DNA from: Heliopora coerulea
Taxonomy: Eukaryota; Cnidaria; Anthozoa; Scleralcyonacea; Helioporidae
Reading direction: 5' to 3'
NCBI GenBank assembly: GCA_030142905.1
Contig: JASJOG010000042.1
Coordinates: forward strand, 1,118,501 to 1,182,500
Length of the DNA: 64,000 bases
Shown: positions 49,001 to 59,800 of the stretch, one piece after another
Layout of the letters: each line of letters opens with the position of its first letter
How positions within the stretch are numbered: position 1 is the stretch's first letter
Notes under the pieces: model-generated
Seen by the model: the letters and a program-made list of their open reading frames with translations, nothing else
Told to the model about the DNA's origin: nothing
Databases searched by the model: none
Position numbers and translations under genes: made by a program

Positions 49001-52000
49001 ATTTTTCATGTTCTACTCTAGCAATCAAAATTTTCATTTTTTAATTGCCAATAGCAACTTAGATTGTTTTTTTTTTTTTTTCAATATAGAACTCTGTGTT
49101 ATATAATTGAATAACTTTAGCATCCACCATAAGAATTAACCTACTCAAGAAATGTAAAAAGCAATTTTCTACATTAAAAACCACATCCTAATAACTTACC
49201 ATCCTTTTCTTTCAGACAATCCTTTCCACATTGAGTCTGTTCTTACTTTTCTCTCAATAAGTTTCTTCCACAACATCCCATCATTGATTACCCTGTACCA
49301 CTCTTTGCAAACCAATTCAGCTGCACACATGGATTTGGCATCCAAGTAAGATAAAATATTTTCTGCTACATGGTCTAATCCCTTCTCTAAAAAAAAAATT
49401 AAAAAAAACATTTTATCAGTCTCATGCAATGTAATGAAAACTAAAATTCTCATATCATGTCTTCCATGATGAAACTGACTGGGTAATCAACATGGCAGAG
49501 CAGATAACTACACCAAGTACAGTCTCCAAAGCACTTCACTGTTTGATGTTCAAGAACTCTTCTGTATTCTCTTCTGCATGTAGTTTTTTTTGAACTTCAA
49601 TATTTGAAAGTTAACCAGAGGCACCAATCTAGAGGTATTTAATGACTACACTCTGCACATACTACAAGGTCTTACTGGAGCATGATTTATTAGCCACCAT
49701 TTTGTTTTCAAATTGTTGGCTGTGGATTTGGGTGGAGGATTTAGTGACATGCATTTGGAATAACATTTTGAAGGGTGAAACTGTTGTCATGAGGCATTTC
49801 ACATCTTTTCAGTTGTGTATCAAACTAGCTATGTTTCCTATTTAGCCCACCATGTTGTATTGGTTTGAAAACTCTTCACATGTTTAAAGTTGAATTGGCA
49901 GACATTTGCAAGCAGATGTTCCCTGTTTTGATGTGGCCACATCAGTTTTCAGGCATACAAAACCTCAAAGAATCAAACTAGTGATATACATGAAAACCTA
50001 GATAACAAAATACAAAACAACTGTAACTCCAAATATTATCTATATATTTTTATTAAATACTGTCTATGTTTCAACTAGATTTCAGCCATTATTCCTGATG
50101 ACATCTAACATTAGTTGAAACATAATACTCAACAAAAGTGTGTTGACAATGTGTGGAGTTACCACTGTTTTGTATTGTATCAGAATACTAAGAGGTCCCC
50201 ATTTTTTTCTTATATAGCAATTGAATAAGTTTGAAGTTCAATCTTAACATCAGGTAAATCTTTGCTTGTCAAAATAATAAATTAGCTCTGTTCTACAGAC
50301 AAAGCAAATCAAATTCCCCTGCAATGAAAACCTATTATGATCACAGAGAGCACAATTCATCATCCTTGCTCAGTAAAAAGCTTGAACTCAAATTGCCGAG
50401 ATCAATCAGGCAATAATTTGAAGGCTGCTTTCAATGAAATGCCAATCTACCATAAGCAATTAACCTCCCTGTCTTGTCTCAAGGTTCAAAATAACAATTT
50501 CTGATTCACAAATCAAATCATAATTTTCATGGTTGGAATTTTAAATAATTTGAGCAAAATCATGAATCAAAATTTTCAAATGTGGCTCGTACACTGTAAT
50601 AGCTGTGATTCTTTGGTATATTTGGATGGCTGACATATTTTTTGTCATATGTTAATTGTGCCCTGAATGTATTTGCATTGTGAATTCAACATATTTCTTT
50701 GTTGAATTGTTGACGCTGTCAAATTTGTCTGGTTATACCAACTTTTTTTGTGCATTATTCAGTCTGATGTGAATGCAGCCTACAGAAATGGCCTTGACAC
50801 ATTTGAAATTCTACTCTCACTATCCCTTTTACCACATTTAAATTGGAACATATAAGGAAATCTTTCCATGATATTTCATTGGTAAATCATGGATAATGGA
50901 TCAAAAACTTTTATAGATACATCACACATTTTGAAATTGTCAGCTGATAATGGCTTTTACACTTTTTGTTCAAAATGCAAGATTTAAAAAATGAAATCAA
51001 GGATGAGAACTATCATTTTAGATGACAAGATATCAGGGTTCAAAATGACAATTCATAATTTGTGATTCACAAATCAAATTACAACTTTCACCATCAGAAT
51101 TTTTGAAAATTTGAGCAAAACCAGAAACCAGCATTTTCTGATGTGGCAGGCATGCTGCAGCAGTTCTGATTCTTCCAGAAAAATCACAGACAATTTTCAA
51201 TAATTAATTCAAACACTGGATATTTCAGTATAATTTTTGTAATTGAGGAATAACTTAAAAGTAACACTAGATGTTTACTTAAATTCCCAGAGTTCTATTG
51301 TTGTTATTAACATGGTAGTGTAATCTCTGTAACTGAGCACTAAAATTCCTGAAAAATCACAAACCATTTTGCAATAATTAATTCAAACCCTGAGTCTGGG
51401 ATGTAATCAAACTAAATAAACATAACATATTCACTGTCAATGATTTGTTTTTTTAACTTTTAAGGAAAGTTTGGCTATATTTTATTTCTAGTATTCCCTC
51501 TTCATTATTCATAGTCAAGCTTGAGCACTACTCCAGTTATTTCCAAAGTTTAAGCCATAGTAGCTATAATATCAACTTGTTTTTACATGTATTTGTTAAT
51601 TTTGTCATCCCATGATGATTGCCAAGGCTAAATAAAAGGAGTAAGCATTCTCTGTAAAATATTCGTAAGGTAATAGCTCCCATACTATCCATGGGTACAT
51701 TAGTCATTTGATAACTGGAGACATTCCAACAGGTGAAACAGCCCATTAATCAAGGGGCAAAGCCACTTCAGCAAGCAAGGACTATAACCAAGCTTATTTC
51801 ATGATTGATGGCATTTTCTTTGTTATTCATGATCCTTTATTTAGCTTACATACTCGTTAAACAATCAAGCGACTGATAGCCTGGGGAGGGAATTTGATAT
51901 TCAGCAGGGAAGAGTGGGGCTGATGAATTAAGTATAATGTTGTATTATAAATTCATAGGATGTATGCTGAGCTTCCTAGGGATGTATATGTATACATCCC

Positions 52001-54902
52001 CAGGAAATCATATACATCCCTTGAATTTATAATTTGAAACCTTATTTAATTTTACTATACTCACTTTGACTAAATGTATAATTCCTCTGCACACAATTTA
52101 CAATTTTAACGTTACATACACAAACTCTAACAACTTTGACATTTTCCTTCTGAAAATACATGAAAATCCTTCAAAACAAAAAATGTACACTTCTCAAAAA
52201 CAACAGGAAATTCCTCTTAATATTATAAGTTTGATAAGATTTCTTAATCTCACTGAAAGCACTTCTTCCCATATTGATTGGTAAACTATTCTTTAACAGA
52301 TTTAAATTTCACATTACATGCACCTGCCAATTCAGCCCAACAACAAACTCCCCAAGCAGACATGATCTTAGTATTTGCAGTAATCCTCAACATCTTCCAT
52401 TTCTCCAGCTCTTCATCTGTCACAAATGAAATGTTTCTCTCATCTTTGAAATTATTTATTGACAAATTGTCATCTTTTCCCTTCTTTAATTGATTCGTCG
52501 TTTCCAATATCAGCAAAAAGTTCTTTCATTTCAATGAAATTCAGAGCAAATATTTTGGTCCAAAAACATGACGTGATAAACTTTTTAATTCATAGCCTCC
52601 CTACTTGCAACTCAACCAAATGCAAATAACTCTGATCATTTGTAAGACATCCTCCAGTAAAAAAACTGTATTGATATTAAAAATCACTACTTATAAAATC
52701 CTTTTAGCAAATACATTAACCTTTTGCTAAATGCCAATCAACCATTTTATTTCAGTCCAATGTTTACACATTCACATGTCACAAACATGTTTTCCCAAAT
52801 GAAATCCTTTTGTTAGAAAATGCATCTTATCATGAAATAAGTTAGTTAAAGCCCTCGAACGTCAGCTTTACGCCTGATACAGCCCTGGGGCTACGCTCTC
52901 GGGATGTATCTGGCATAAAGCCTCCGTTCTTGGGCTTTAACTCTTACATTATGTTGTTGACAAACTGAAAAGGATCAAACCAAAAGACAATGGACACAAA
53001 ACATAGTCAGTAATCCATTTATTAAATCAACAAACACATTACTGAAATGAAACATGACTGTATAAACTCTAAAATACATGTAAGCCCACTCTAATATCTG
53101 ACAACAATTTATACCAATTTTGGCTAGTTTGTCCTCAAAATAACAAAAAATCCACTGAGTGTAGACTGGCTTCTTGGATCTAACTTTTGCCATTTATTGC
53201 AATAAATTCTGCCGAGCAGGTCGTACACAAAATGAATAATCACACTTCAAATTTATCACAGCTTCTTCACTGCACAAACTGGTTACCAAAACTTGATTTC
53301 TGTTTGTATTTGGATGGAAATTGATCTTAAGGTTTAGTTAATTTTAAGACATGTTCTCTGATTAAATTTATTAAATATACAAGCCTTCAACTACCTAACC
53401 GTAGTCTTTGACTAACTTTGACTCTTGCCTTTCGACTACCTAACTTTGACTCTTGCCTGTCGAAGACTACAGTTAGGTAGTCGAAAGCTTGTATATTTAA
53501 TAAATTTAGTCAGAGAATGTGTCTCAAAATTAATTATGTCTCAACCTGGCTGCACAATCTCCATATTTTCTTGAGGTTTAGTGTTGGTCACTTGTAATTC
53601 AAGCTTATTCTTCAGACCTAATACCTCACTTTGACAAAGCAAGTCTAATTCACAAAGGCTTGCCTGAAGTTGTTTGAATGTTCAGTTGTTTCAATATTAA
53701 TTATTAAAGGTTAATCTTTCTCCTAAACATGGTTTGACTCAGCAATTTCTTTTGTCTCATTAATTATAAAAATCTTTATCAAAAGTAAGGGTTTTATTTC
53801 ATGGTGGTTTAATAAAACATGTTTTAGAACTGATTACATACCTTTCTTGAAATGAATGGCAAATATCAAACTATTAAGGAAGTAGGGAACCTAGGAGAAT
53901 ACTGTCTCCTGTTTTGTTGTTTGCATTAGGATTTGTCAAAATTTCACTACTAAATTCAAAAACCGATTTATAATTCAGATTATTGTTTGAACTATCATGA
54001 TCAGTCAAGGGATAAATATTTATTCATGACTTGTGCTTTTCTCTTATCCTCGGTGATAAATATATCCAATAGAGCAACACAGCCTTTCTATAATACATCA
54101 ATAGTAAGCTCGAAAAGTTTGCGTTGACCAATAAATAGTACAGTAAAAATCGGAAGCGTCATTGATTTCACAAAAATAACTTTCACTTCATCACTTCCGG
54201 TAGGCCAACTAAGTATTGTCTCTGACCCTTTTGTCCTGAAAATACTCTGTAAACAGGCACTTCAGTTACGAAAAATCCCCTAAAGTTTATTGGATATGAG
54301 TTATCGAGGGCGGTATATGTAACAGGTACTAAGAGCGTCCCTTACCTGAATTGATTTCAAAGATCAATGCAATATTAAAATTTCCGATGCATTTAGCGAA
54401 TACCTCGCCATCACCAACGCAGTCAACAATATTTACTAATTTCTGTCCATTAATTTGCCCTTAATTCCTATCATTTATCTCGTATGAAATTCCCTTTAAA
54501 CTATCCCGGCAACAAAGTTATTCATACCTGGCAGAGAAGTGATAAAGTCGCGTTGAAGCATGGGTTTTAAGAAAGAGTTGATGTGGCCATGTTGGTAATG
54601 GCACATTCGTGACAACAACATCTCGACAAACTTTACTTGTTCCGACTCGGACCATTTCTCGAACATCTTTAGACAACTGGCATGATCTTGCTGGTAGTTC
54701 GACTTCGTTTTTTTCCTTGTGTTTGTCATGCCAAGGATATCTGTAACCATACCCTGAAACACGGGAAGGAGAATAACAAAATTAATTTGGTATGAAGGAC
54801 AAAGTTTATATATCATATTTCAACACTTGATCACGCCAGAAATGTAACGTATTTTACCAATTCTTCTTCAGAGTATGTCTCCACGTCTTCCATTCCCTCC
54901 AT
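37060..54902 (-). CDS. BTRC: Beta-TrCP-type F-box/WD40 SCF substrate receptor (frameshift in last exon)
   Basis: This SCF ubiquitin ligase receptor binds doubly phosphorylated DSGxxS degrons (beta-catenin, IkB in vertebrates). Twelve exons (high-low): 54902-54858, 54753-54528, 49386-49200, 46824-46734, 46613-46476, 45497-45379, 42619-42370, 41129-41011, 40762-40700, 40545-40498, 38503-38425 and 37234-37060. Exon 2 carries the dimerisation (D) domain, [20 protein letters not shown]. Exon 3 is the F-box, [20 protein letters not shown]. Exons 5-12 encode seven WD repeats, for example [20 protein letters not shown] and [20 protein letters not shown]. In exon 12 the frame breaks: RVFRLQF is in frame, but [19 protein letters not shown] follows only after removing one base (extra G on the minus strand at 37200-37201). 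Corrected, the protein has 512 residues and ends TSR at TAG 37062-37060. Uncorrected, a wrong tail follows. It is orthologous to vertebrate BTRC and FBXW11 together. SINE, hAT-like and fold-back elements sit in its introns. Confidence 0.93.
37353..37779. mobile_element. Possible hAT-like short element
   Basis: CAGGGTTCGAAA at 37353 and TTTCGAACCCTG ending at 37779 are inverted termini of the hAT type. The 8-base flanks do not match convincingly, so a target-site duplication is not proved. It is in the last BTRC intron. Confidence 0.45.
38160..38345. mobile_element. Fold-back of the CTGGGC-end family
   Basis: The arms about 38160-38220 and 38285-38345 pair over ATAAATATCAAAGCCCAG. The right flank carries the unpaired TTCCCGCCTGGAC tail shared with other fold-backs here. 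No complete hammerhead core is visible. It is in the last intron of BTRC. Confidence 0.65.
38809..39408. mobile_element. TIR element with CAGTGCTCGACC ends
   Basis: CAGTGCTCGACCT (38809) and AGGTCGAGCACTG (ending 39408) are inverted termini. Subterminal zones both contain GACTAGTC/CTAGTCC-type motifs. There is no ORF. A hAT-type class is possible. Confidence 0.6.
39520..39825. mobile_element. Penelope-like fold-back with decayed hammerheads
   Basis: The arms about 39505-39680 and 39685-39825 are inverted copies, ending in GCCCAGCAGATAA / TTATCTGCTAAGC. The minus strand (39627-39591) keeps CUGAUGA, stem II GUUAC/GUGAC and GAAAC, but the expected GUC triplet reads GAA. The plus arm has lost part of the core. 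The unpaired TTCCCGCCTGGA tail follows near 39828. Confidence 0.7.
40208..40440 (-). repeat. SINE family B, minus copy
   Basis: The complement of the family body is clear: CTCTCAAGGGAGAACAGCTT, CCTGCTGTAGTAACACTGG and CTTGGTCACATGTGACAAGA. The tRNA-like head lies near 40380-40440. It is in BTRC intron 10. Confidence 0.7.
41925..42035. repeat. Fold-back, family shared with 53345-53525
   Basis: CTGGAAATATTTTATATTCG pairs with CGAAAATAAAATATTTCCAG, and GGCTACAGTCTTC with GAAGACTGTAGCC. Inner motifs AGTCGAAAGCT are shared with the element near 53.4 kb. Confidence 0.7.
43235..43325. repeat. Short fold-back
   Basis: CCGGGTTTTCAAGTACTCGG pairs with CTGGTACTTGAAAACCCGG around a CCCGGCTTCGCC loop. 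Confidence 0.65.
48700..48835 (+). repeat. tRNA-like SINE family A, lone plus copy
   Basis: The B box GGTTCGATCCC lies at 48744-48754, with the body CAGAAATCATTTTCTGAGAA and the end GAAGATCATTCATCTACC. The A box is partly lost (ATATGGTTAGAGCGTC). It is in BTRC intron 3. Confidence 0.8.
50483..51380 (+). repeat. Two diverged direct copies of an AT-rich repeat
   Basis: The block GGTTCAAAAT.ACAATT...GATTCACAAATCAAAT...ATTTGAGCAAAA occurs at about 50483-50615 and 51033-51175. The phrase AATAATTAATTCAAAC recurs at about 51200 and 51377. Dispersed repeat of unknown class in BTRC intron 2. Confidence 0.6.
52848..52945. repeat. Short fold-back
   Basis: AGTTAAAGCCCTCGAACGTC and GTTCTTGGGCTTTAACT close a hairpin around CCCTGGGGCTACGCTCTCGG. 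Confidence 0.65.
53345..53525. repeat. Fold-back with internal tandem unit
   Basis: TAAATTTATTAAATATACAAG pairs with its complement. The middle contains two copies of CTAACTTTGACTCTTGCCT. The end motif GTAGTCGAAAGCTTG resembles the fold-back near 42.0 kb. Confidence 0.65.
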
Positions 54903-55199
54903 AAAATGCTACGTAATAGTAAATTTGACGTGTACGTTCCAAACATAAAATTATATTGCTTCTTCTCTTTGAAGTCGGAAGAGCGAGTTTAGTTGTTATG
55001 CGATCATATTGCGCATGGGCAATAGCAGCCTCATTCCCATGCCAACGCACTGAAACATTTAGCACTCAGTCTTCTTCTTGAACTCGGTTGAGTATTAACT
55101 GTTATAACTTCAAGCAGCGGCACAACGTAAAACAGGGATATCCTCTAGCGAGGAAAATCAGGGACTTTTTTCAGTGAAATTTCTCTGTGAAATCCATTG
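54903..55199. promoter_or_regulatory. Shared divergent promoter region of BTRC and PBDC1
   Basis: 297 bp separate the BTRC start (minus, 54902) and the PBDC1 start (plus, 55200). I see no TATA box at a convincing distance. Bidirectional activity is inferred from the head-to-head layout. Confidence 0.5.
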
Positions 55200-56799
55200 A
55201 TGGAAATGGATACAGACTCCAGTAAATATCAAAATGATGTAAGTGTTTATACAGACATCTTATTTTCATAATTTACGCATCCATTTATCCTATATTTCGA
55301 AAGTACTGACGAAGCGACTTTTTGCCCTAGGTGACAATGGGCAAGGGCCTTCGCTCCAAACGTTCACATTCAGGGCACTTAGTATTTTCGTATCGGGAAG
55401 GCATAACGAGGGCCGAAAGCATGACTCTCACAAGAGATCCGGTAGTTCACGTTGCGAATGTTAATGTAATGCATATGAATATGTTTTAAATAGACCGCCA
55501 TATTGGATGATATGAGATCGACCAAACTTCCGGAAATTTTTGGGGACTACAACCCCCCCTAACATCAATCGATAAAAAGTTAACTTGTGGAATCTTTCTA
55601 GGTTTTTGCAAGGCATTTGATACAATCAACCATAATATTTTATTGACAAATATGGATAAATATGGGGGCTGCCACATGTGTGGTTTTCTAGCTATTTAAA
55701 CAATAGAAAACAATACTTTAAAATTGGTAATACTGAGTCTAGCTTGGTGAACATAACTTGTGGTGTGCCCCAAGGAACTACTCTTGGCCCTTTACTATTC
55801 TTTTTATATATAAATGATCTACCAGATTCATCATGTAAATTAAAATTCCAAATATTTGCTGATGATACGAATATGTTTTATGCGTCTATTAATCCCAAAG
55901 AATTGGAAGTGGTAATTAATGAAGGGCTTGGTAATGTAATTAATTACTGTGCAGTTTACAAATTGTCAATTAATTTTGAGAAAACTAATTATATGCTAAT
56001 AACCTCTCCAATGAATAAAGCCCATATAAATATTACAATTTGCAACATTGAACAAAAAACCCACATCAAATACTTGGGAGTATATATGGATGAATACTTA
56101 CAATGGGATTATCAAATGAAACATATTTGTAATAAGATGGCAAAAGAATATGGGGATTATTTGCAAGTTAAGATGTTATGTTTCTATTAATACCTTAAAG
56201 CAGCTCTATTATATTAAGTTGGGCTGCAGCCTATCAATACAGACTGGCAAAGATCAATTTAAAGCAGAATAAAGGCATCCATAGCATCTTTTTTGCAAAA
56301 AAAAAACAGTGTCACTTTGTATTATCAAATTCTGCAAATCCTAAAACTGAAAAATATCTTTAAGCTCAAAATATTAACTCTTGTTTATAAAATTAAGTTG
56401 GTTGAAACAGGTGCACCAGTTGTATTTCTCAAATTAATTACTTTTGCTTTGCAAATTCATCAGCATAACACAAGATATGCTACTAATCAAAGCCTACATA
56501 GATCAGCTTCCTGAACAAATTATGGTTTATCCAGATTTGAGTTTATGGCTTCAAAAATAAGGGAAGAAATAATATACCATATTACTTCAACAGTCTACCC
56601 CACAACAATTTTAAGAAATGACTCAAAGTATACTTACTTGATAATCAGGCCTAATGGTATATGTATTGTATGTCTATGTGTATACCAGTTTCTGTGTGTG
56701 AGTATGTATGTATACTTTATTGAAATGTACATGCACTGACATGTGTATATGTTGTGCACAGGCCCATATATATTTATGAGAGGGCTTGTGTACATCTAC

Positions 56800-56840
<41 letters not shown>

Positions 56841-59800
56841 ATTATTATTATTATTATTATTAGTTGAGCATGTGGGCATGTGCAGCACATATATCATGCA
56901 TTTTACATGCCTAAGTGCTCACTTATTTATCAAAATTACCTTCAATGAGAAAGTTCTATAATGTAAATCATTTTATGTCTTTACTTATTTGTTAGAAGTA
57001 TCTACAATGAGAAATTACTATAATATTATACATCAATTCACCTCCTTTATCTTCTCATGATAGTGGTCAACTCAAAAGCTTCATGCTTCTTTGACCACTA
57101 CACACATTTCCCCAAATCCTTTACTAACTCTCTCTCTTAAATTAACTTTAAATATATGTACAGTTTTTCTCTTGTCTTTATAACTTGAAAATAGTGTGAA
57201 TAAAATGAATCTTGAATCTTAAAGAGCACCACCCTCAAATGAAAACCACCCCTGAATAAGCGTCACATCTGAAACACTTTAATACAAATAACAATGCCCA
57301 GCAGATTGTGCGAAGTATAACCATATGTAAACATTAACAATTGTTACAAAGAAGGCTAGAAGAGTTTAAAACATATTTATTGACTGACGTTTCGTTGCTA
57401 CAAGCAACATCTTCAGAGTGGAGATCAGGGATTACAACGAGATATATTTATATTAAACAAACAGTATCAAATGACAATTAAGATGATATATTTACAACAG
57501 TAATGGAAATTGACAGGAGACAGCAGTAAGGTGTTATCAGAAAAGGGAGAGAGCCATAGAACCAATGAATGAATGAATGAATACCTTTATTTTAACACGC
57601 TGGCCTTGTCAACCGAAGTTGATTTCCATGAGAGGCGTGTGTGAATTGGAAAAGAAAAAAAAAAAATTGCAGAAGTTACAGAAATTACAATAGAATATAA
57701 CTACACTAAGACCTAATAACAAGATGTAAGGAGGTAAGGGTAAACATTTAACTATTTACAGAATTACTAAAACATGAAATAAAATACTAATAATCTATAT
57801 TTACATGTTTGATTTAACTACTTAATGTTTAGCTCAATGCAAGTAGCAATTTTATCCTGAAAGCAAGAGAGAGTTTTACTATCTCTAATTTCTGATGGGA
57901 TTGAATTCCAAAGATATGCCCCATTATACGGAAAGCTTTTCTTCATGAAATTAGTATTTGGCTTTGGTAGATTGAGACAATTTGAAATACCTCGTAGGTT
58001 GTAATTGGTGGTTTCTTTTTTATAAGTAAACATTTTGGTAAGTGAATTTGGCCCTATGTTGTTCAATAGTTTAAACATCAGCTTTGCTTTTGCCTTTTTT
58101 CTAAGTATTGTTAGTGGTTCCCATCTCAATTTACTTAGAGTAATAGAATGATCGATATCATTGTCCATGTTTGAGATGATTCTTGCAGCTCTGTTTTGAA
58201 GTTTTTGTAGTCTTTTGGACTGTGTTTCTCCAAAGGCATCCCATACTTCACAACAATATTTAAAATATGGGTAAACAATAGCATTATAAACAGAGAGAAG
58301 TGTTTGCTTATTGGTAAATTCCTTAATTCTTCGAAGAGCAGAAATACCAGCTGTTATTTTTTTACAAATATTATCTGTATTACTCTTCCAAGATAAGTGT
58401 TGGTCAATTATAACACCCAGACTTTTGCATTCATTTATTCGATTTATAGGTTTGTTGTCAATTTTAATATCTAAGTTTAAATGTGAAATCTTTTTTATCA
58501 TTGGTTTTGAGCCAATGATAATAAATTCTGTTTTAGCTACATTTAAGTTAAGCTTATTTGCAATCAACCACTCTGCAAGATTTTTTAAGTCAGTTAATCC
58601 ATTCCAGTTAAGAATGGATTTTAATTTATTAATTAGAAGACTTTCTTTAAGGAGTAGTTCAGAAGCAGAAGGCAATGAGGATAATATTTTGAAGTGGGAA
58701 AAAGAAATGGGATGGCCAGTTTCAATGTGGTGGGAAAAGATACTAGTGGGAGAGGGATTAACTCTTGTGTTACCTGTCAAGGGTGAGATCCCCATATGAT
58801 CTGAAATGCGTGTGTGTAACTGTCGGCTAGTTTGGCCAACATACAATGCCTTACAGCATCGACACGTAATCGCATGTGGTGTATTTATTTACGTGTCAAT
58901 GCTGTAAGGCATTGTATGTTGGCCAAACTAGCCGACAGTTACACACACGCATTTCAGATCATATGGGGATCTCACCCTTGACAGGTAACAGAAGAATTAA
59001 TCCCTCTCCCACTAGTATCCTTTCTTACCACATTGAAACTGGCCATCCCATTTCTTTTTCCCACTTCAAAATATTATCCTTGTCGCCTTCTGCTTCTGAA
59101 CTACTCCTTAATAAAAAGTCTTCTAATTAATAAATTAAAATCCATTCTTAACAGGAATATTGGTTCTATGCCTCTCTCCCTTTTCTGATAACACCTTACT
59201 GCTGTCTCCCGTCAATTTCCATTACTGTTGTAAATATATCACCTTAATTGTCATTCAATACTGTTTGTTTAATATAAATATATCTCATTGTAATCCCTGA
59301 TCTCCACTCTGAAGATGTTGCTTGTAGCAACAAAACGTCAGTCAATAAATATGTTTTAAACTGTTCTAGCCTTCTTTGTAACAATTGTTAATGTTTACAT
59401 ATGGCGATACTTCACACAATCTGCTGGGCATTGTTATTCATATTAAAGTTATGATTTCCACCTGGACAATCACTCATAGACATCTGAAACACTAAAAATT
59501 TAAAATAGCAATGCACCACTTAATCAAGTAAATACAGTAATTAATATTTAGAAATGTACTTATTCATTACATCAATATTTTTAGGTTTGATAATAGTTTA
59601 TTACAAATTTTTATTGAATGAAAATTTTCTCACCCCATCACACCATCACAAAGTGTCTCCTTTTGGAACTTAGGTGAAATTATATTCCATAGACATTACT
59701 AAGGAGTAGCTGGGGAGACCCCCAGTTCTTTTAAAATGGGGATAACCTCTAGTTTTTATATATATTACTGTAATAGTTTTAACACTTTATACCAGACATG

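Larger units (their letters stand above)
57270..59448. mobile_element. Head-to-head pair of Penelope-like elements, one split by a LINE
   Basis: The minus-strand copy (57270-about 58870, interrupted) and the plus-strand copy (about 58885-59448) are inverted, with 5' ends meeting in the centre. Both encode the GIY-YIG endonuclease end of a Penelope-like protein (ALYVGQTSRQLHTRISDHMG). The outer ends share CTTTAATA.AAATAACAATG and CTGGGC motifs, and each carries a hammerhead-type core. An unpaired TTTCCACCTGGAC tail follows at about 59457. No reverse transcriptase domain of Penelope type remains, so both copies are 5'-truncated. Confidence 0.82.

Noticed and set aside
58311..58799. A 162-codon plus-strand ORF
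   Set aside because: Antisense shadow of the Penelope/LINE chimera.
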